Below, one piece after another: positions 61,478 through 64,000 of a stretch of 64,000 nucleotides of DNA; position 1 is the first letter of the stretch; every line of letters begins with the position of its first letter. The stretch spans positions 124,001-188,000 of the forward strand of contig NZ_JACIBC010000008.1 of the NCBI RefSeq assembly GCF_014195095.1, written 5' to 3'. The position numbers were made by a program, and so were the translations under genes. This DNA is from Rhizobium sp. BK602. GTDB lineage: Bacteria > Pseudomonadota > Alphaproteobacteria > Rhizobiales > Rhizobiaceae. The notes under the pieces are model-generated. The model saw only the letters and a list, made by a program, of their open reading frames with translations, was not told where the DNA came from and searched no databases.

Positions 61478-61518
61478 CTAAACCTATGGAGGCGATTCGA
61501 CGGCCTCCATTAGTTTAG
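61478..61518. terminator. Hairpin between rocD and cheW
   Basis: ATGGAGGC (61486-61493) pairs with GCCTCCAT (61503-61510). Two mismatched bases further out, CTAAAC (61478-61483) pairs with GTTTAG (61513-61518). It lies 20 bp after the rocD stop on the minus strand. The following T content is modest, so it is a probable rather than certain terminator. Confidence 0.55.
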
Positions 61519-61537
61519 ATTCTTCTAAAAGTTGAGA

Positions 61538-62740
61538 TCAGCGCGCCAGGACCTTGTCGATCTGCTCCAGCGCCCAATCGACCTGATCGCGGGTAATCAC
61601 CAGCGGCGGCGCGAGGCGGATCGTGTGGTCATGCGTGTCCTTGGCGAGCAGGCCGAGGTCCTTCAGCTGGTAGCAATATTGCCGGGCGCCACCGGCCTCC
61701 GGCACGAGTTCCACCGCCATCATCAGGCCACGGCCGCGGACGTCCTTGACGATGTTGGAGCGGATCGAACGCAGGCCTTCGAGGAAATAATCCCCCATGG
61801 TGGCGGCATTCTCGATCATGCCTTCCTCCGTCAGGACGCGAAGCGCCGCGCGGGCAACGGCGCAGGCGAGCGGATTGCCGCCAAAGGTGGAACCATGCTG
61901 TCCGGGTTTCAGCACGCCGAGTACCTCGGAGTTGGAGAGGACGGCGGAGACCGGGTAGAAGCCGCCCGACAGCGCCTTGCCGATCAGCGTCACGTCGGCC
62001 TCGATACCCTCATGCTCTTCGGCAAGCAGCTTGCCGGTGCGGCCGAGGCCGGTCTGGATCTCGTCGAGGATCAGGGTGACCTTGTTGGCCGTGCAGAGTT
62101 CGCGGACGCGGGTGAAGTAGCCTGCCGGCGGAATGATGACGCCGGCTTCGCCCTGGATCGGCTCGATCAGCGCTGCAACGGTGTTGCCGTTGATCGCGGC
62201 GGCGAAGGCGTCGGCATCGCCGAAGGGGACGATGCGGAAGCCGGGCGTATAGGGGCCGAAGCCGGTGCGGGCATCCGGGTCGGTGGAGAAGCTGACGATG
62301 CTCAGCGTCCGGCCATGGAAATTATTGGAGAAGACGATGATCTCCGCCTGGTTTTCCGGCACACCCTTGACCTCGTAGCCCCATTTGCGCACGGCCTTGA
62401 TCGCGGTCTCGACGGCTTCGGCGCCGGAGTTCATCGGCAGGATCTTGTGCGAGCCGGTGAGCGCCGCCAGTTCTTCGTAGAGATGGGCGAGCTGATCGTT
62501 GCGGAAGGCGCGGGAGGTGAGCGTCAGCTTGCCAGCCTGCTCGATCATCGCCTCGCGGATCTTCGGATGGCAATGGCCCTGGTTGACCGCCGAATAGGCC
62601 GAGAGGCAATCGAGATAGCGCTTGCCGTCCGTATCCCAGACATAGACGCCTTCGCCGCGGGTGAGCACGACGTCGAGGGGCTTGTAATTCTGGGCGCCGA
62701 GGCGCTGTTCGGTGGCGATGAGATCGGTCGATGCGCTCAT
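61538..62740 (-). CDS. rocD: Ornithine aminotransferase
   Basis: A 400-aa class III PLP aminotransferase converting ornithine and 2-oxoglutarate to glutamate semialdehyde and glutamate. YLDCLSAYSAVNQGHCHPKI, MNSGAEAVETAIKAVRKWGY, ILDEIQTGLGRTGKLL and the PLP Lys in LIGKALSGGFYP (about residue 250) identify ornithine delta-aminotransferase. GGGGAGACC precedes ATG 62740; the longer frame to 62848 would overlap arginase. It lies 67 bp after arginase and is co-transcribed with it. Confidence 0.94.
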   Translation of the reverse strand: MSASTDLIATEQRLGAQNYKPLDVVLTRGEGVYVWDTDGKRYLDCLSAYSAVNQGHCHPKIREAMIEQAGKLTLTSRAFRNDQLAHLYEELAALTGSHKILPMNSGAEAVETAIKAVRKWGYEVKGVPENQAEIIVFSNNFHGRTLSIVSFSTDPDARTGFGPYTPGFRIVPFGDADAFAAAINGNTVAALIEPIQGEAGVIIPPAGYFTRVRELCTANKVTLILDEIQTGLGRTGKLLAEEHEGIEADVTLIGKALSGGFYPVSAVLSNSEVLGVLKPGQHGSTFGGNPLACAVARAALRVLTEEGMIENAATMGDYFLEGLRSIRSNIVKDVRGRGLMMAVELVPEAGGARQYCYQLKDLGLLAKDTHDHTIRLAPPLVITRDQVDWALEQIDKVLAR

Positions 62741-62807
62741 TTTGGTCTCCCCGGAGCGGGCCGGCCCCCCGAAATCTATCCTTCGGGGACCCTGCCGGAT
62801 TGAAAAG

Positions 62808-63743
62808 TCAGGCCGCCCTTGTCGGCCGGTCGAAAATGCGCCGGCCAAACAGGCTTGCCGCCATCTCCACCAGGACGCGTGCGCTCTTGCCGCGATCGTC
62901 CAGGAAGGGATTGAGCTCGACCAGATCGAGCGACGACACCAGGCCGCTGTCGGACAGCATTTCCATGATCAGATGGGCTTCGCGATAGGTCGCGCCGCCC
63001 GGCACTGTCGTTCCCACACCCGGTGCGATATCCGGATCGAGAAAATCGACGTCGAAGCTCACATGCAGCAGGCCGTTGGCGGCGCTGACGGTATCCAGCA
63101 CCTGGCGCATGATGGCGGCCACGCCCTGTTCGTCGAGCGAGCGCATGTCGAAGACGTTGACGCCGTGTTCGCGGATCTCCTCGCGCTCGCGCGGATCGAC
63201 GGAGCGGATGCCGACCTGGAAGACTTTCTTCGGGTCGACCAGCGGCCGGCCGGCGGGCAGCACGCCGGCAATCTCCGCCTCGCCGCAGACGTAGGCGACG
63301 GGCATGCCGTGGATATTGCCGGACGGCGATGTCGCCGGTGAATTGAAGTCCGAATGCGCATCCAGCCAGAGCACGAAAAGCGGCCGGCCGGTTTCGGCCG
63401 CATGGCGAGCCATGCCCGAGACGCTGCCCATGGAAAGACTATGATCGCCGCCGAGCATCAGCGGGAAGCCGCCCGAGGAGGCGACTTCGTAGACCTTGGC
63501 TTCGAGCGCGCGGGTGAAGGCGCCGACGATCTTGAGATTATGTGCTCTTGGATCGTCCGGCAGGTCGGCGGCGGGGGTCGGGCGCAGGTCGCCGCTGTCG
63601 GTGACGCGATGGCCAAGCTCGGTCAGCGCCGTCTCGATGCCGGCGATGCGCAGCGCCGTCGGGCCCATGCTGGCGCCACGTCGGCCGGAGCCTTCCTCAA
63701 GCGGAACGCCGATCAGCGTGACGGGTGTGGATTCTATGTTCAT
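62808..63743 (-). CDS. rocF: Arginase
   Basis: A 311-aa ureohydrolase splitting arginine into ornithine and urea. Binuclear manganese ligands are in LGGDHSLSMGS (His about 101), LDAHSDFN (Asp 128, His 130, Asp 132) and SFDVDFLDP. GSGRRGASMGPTALR at the N-terminus fits arginase rather than agmatinase. It is the first gene of the rocF-rocD unit, divergent from an Lrp/AsnC regulator with a dyad between them. In related bacteria these genes are often called arcA/arcB or argI. Confidence 0.95.
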   Translation of the reverse strand: MNIESTPVTLIGVPLEEGSGRRGASMGPTALRIAGIETALTELGHRVTDSGDLRPTPAADLPDDPRAHNLKIVGAFTRALEAKVYEVASSGGFPLMLGGDHSLSMGSVSGMARHAAETGRPLFVLWLDAHSDFNSPATSPSGNIHGMPVAYVCGEAEIAGVLPAGRPLVDPKKVFQVGIRSVDPREREEIREHGVNVFDMRSLDEQGVAAIMRQVLDTVSAANGLLHVSFDVDFLDPDIAPGVGTTVPGGATYREAHLIMEMLSDSGLVSSLDLVELNPFLDDRGKSARVLVEMAASLFGRRIFDRPTRAA

Positions 63744-63819
63744 CGGCGGCGCTCCGAGGCGTTAGGGGCTGTCGATTCGCATTATCGGTTGTGGGAACGA
63801 CAGCAAAAAGATGGAAAAT

Positions 63820-63845
63820 TGTCGAAAATCGAGTAGTTTTCGACA
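63820..63845. promoter_or_regulatory. Candidate Lrp-type operator between rocF and the regulator
   Basis: TGTCGAAAA (63820-63828) and TTTTCGACA (63837-63845) are perfect inverse copies with an 8-bp spacer. A further TGTCGA half-site lies at 63770-63775. They sit in the 137-bp divergent gap and are AT-rich, as Lrp/AsnC sites are. Confidence 0.65.
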
Positions 63846-63880
63846 GATTGCATAATGTAACCTAGCAAAATGACAAGTCT

Positions 63881-64000
63881 ATGGATGACCTCGATCGTGA
63901 CCTCCTGAGTGCGCTCCGCCACAATGCCCGCGCCTCCGTTTCCTCTCTGGCGGCGGCGACCGGCGCCTCGCGCGCGACCGTGACGGCCCGCATCGAGCGG
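63881..64000 (+). CDS. Lrp/AsnC-family regulator, 5' part (cut by window end)
   Basis: Only the first 40 codons are present. MDDLDRDLLSALRHNARAS and VSSLAAATGASRATVTARIE form the N-terminal HTH of Lrp/AsnC regulators. The effector domain lies outside the window. Divergence from arginase and ornithine aminotransferase, with a dyad between, suggests it controls them in response to arginine or ornithine, as described for the arginine-catabolism regulators of agrobacteria and rhizobia. Confidence 0.88.
   Translation, partial: MDDLDRDLLSALRHNARASVSSLAAATGASRATVTARIER

Overview
The window is a GC-rich, densely coded stretch of alphaproteobacterial chromosome. Gene content and order point to a Rhizobiaceae member of the Rhizobium/Agrobacterium type: a Mic60-like gene between hemD and hemY, sdhCDAB plus mdh-sucCDAB-lpdA in one direction, an atpHAGDC cluster without the F0 genes, an Omp19-type lipoprotein, and short palindromic intergenic repeats of the rhizobial kind. 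Almost everything is core metabolism. I see no phage, insertion sequence, CRISPR array, tRNA or rRNA, and no obvious island.

Layout. 0-6 kb (minus strand): a class I glutamine amidotransferase and a TerB-like protein, then hemC-hemD-mic60-like-hemY. 6-9.6 kb (plus): tsaD-gpsA-YciI-EVE-methyltransferase. 10.4-28.2 kb (plus): the TCA block sdhCDAB, an omp19-type lipoprotein, zapE, mdh, sucC, sucD, sucA, a possible small ORF, sucB, four non-TCA genes (DUF4241 protein, secreted protein, SDR, LysE exporter), then lpdA. 28-38 kb: an M16 peptidase, a DUF2867 protein, a TraB/GumN protein, xerC, a lysophospholipid acyltransferase-like gene, priA and a small membrane protein. 38-43 kb: atpHAGDC, closed by a clear intrinsic terminator. 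43-52 kb: an accessory mix of membrane acyltransferase, SoxR-controlled flavin reductase, glpD-glpR, SDR, ArsR regulator, DUF3088 protein, GST and an FtrA-type regulator. 52-61 kb: LysR regulator, fdsGBA-fdhD-fdsD (NAD-linked molybdenum formate dehydrogenase) and an oxalate/formate-type MFS transporter. 61-64 kb: a stand-alone CheW, then ornithine aminotransferase and arginase, divergent from an Lrp/AsnC regulator cut by the window end.

How the genes fit together. The TCA block encodes succinate dehydrogenase, malate dehydrogenase, succinyl-CoA ligase and the complete 2-oxoglutarate dehydrogenase (E1, E2, E3). Its reduced carriers feed the ATP synthase encoded 10 kb downstream. The haem genes supply cytochromes, including the haem of SdhCD. 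Formate, arginine/ornithine and glycerol-3-phosphate are side substrates, and each has its own linked regulator: LysR, Lrp and DeoR.

Most interesting signals. I did not find a convincing new multigene system. The better leads are regulatory DNA: a near-consensus SoxR box inside a promoter with the MerR-type 19-bp spacer; a LysR box (ATAG-N7-CTAT) overlapping the regulator's own stop codon; large dyads before glpD, arginase/Lrp, ftrA and the M16 gene; a family of intergenic palindromic repeats that abut or supply stop codons; a long palindromic repeat inside the formate dehydrogenase operon that stays open in the fdhD frame; and a 76-codon ORF between sucA and sucB.
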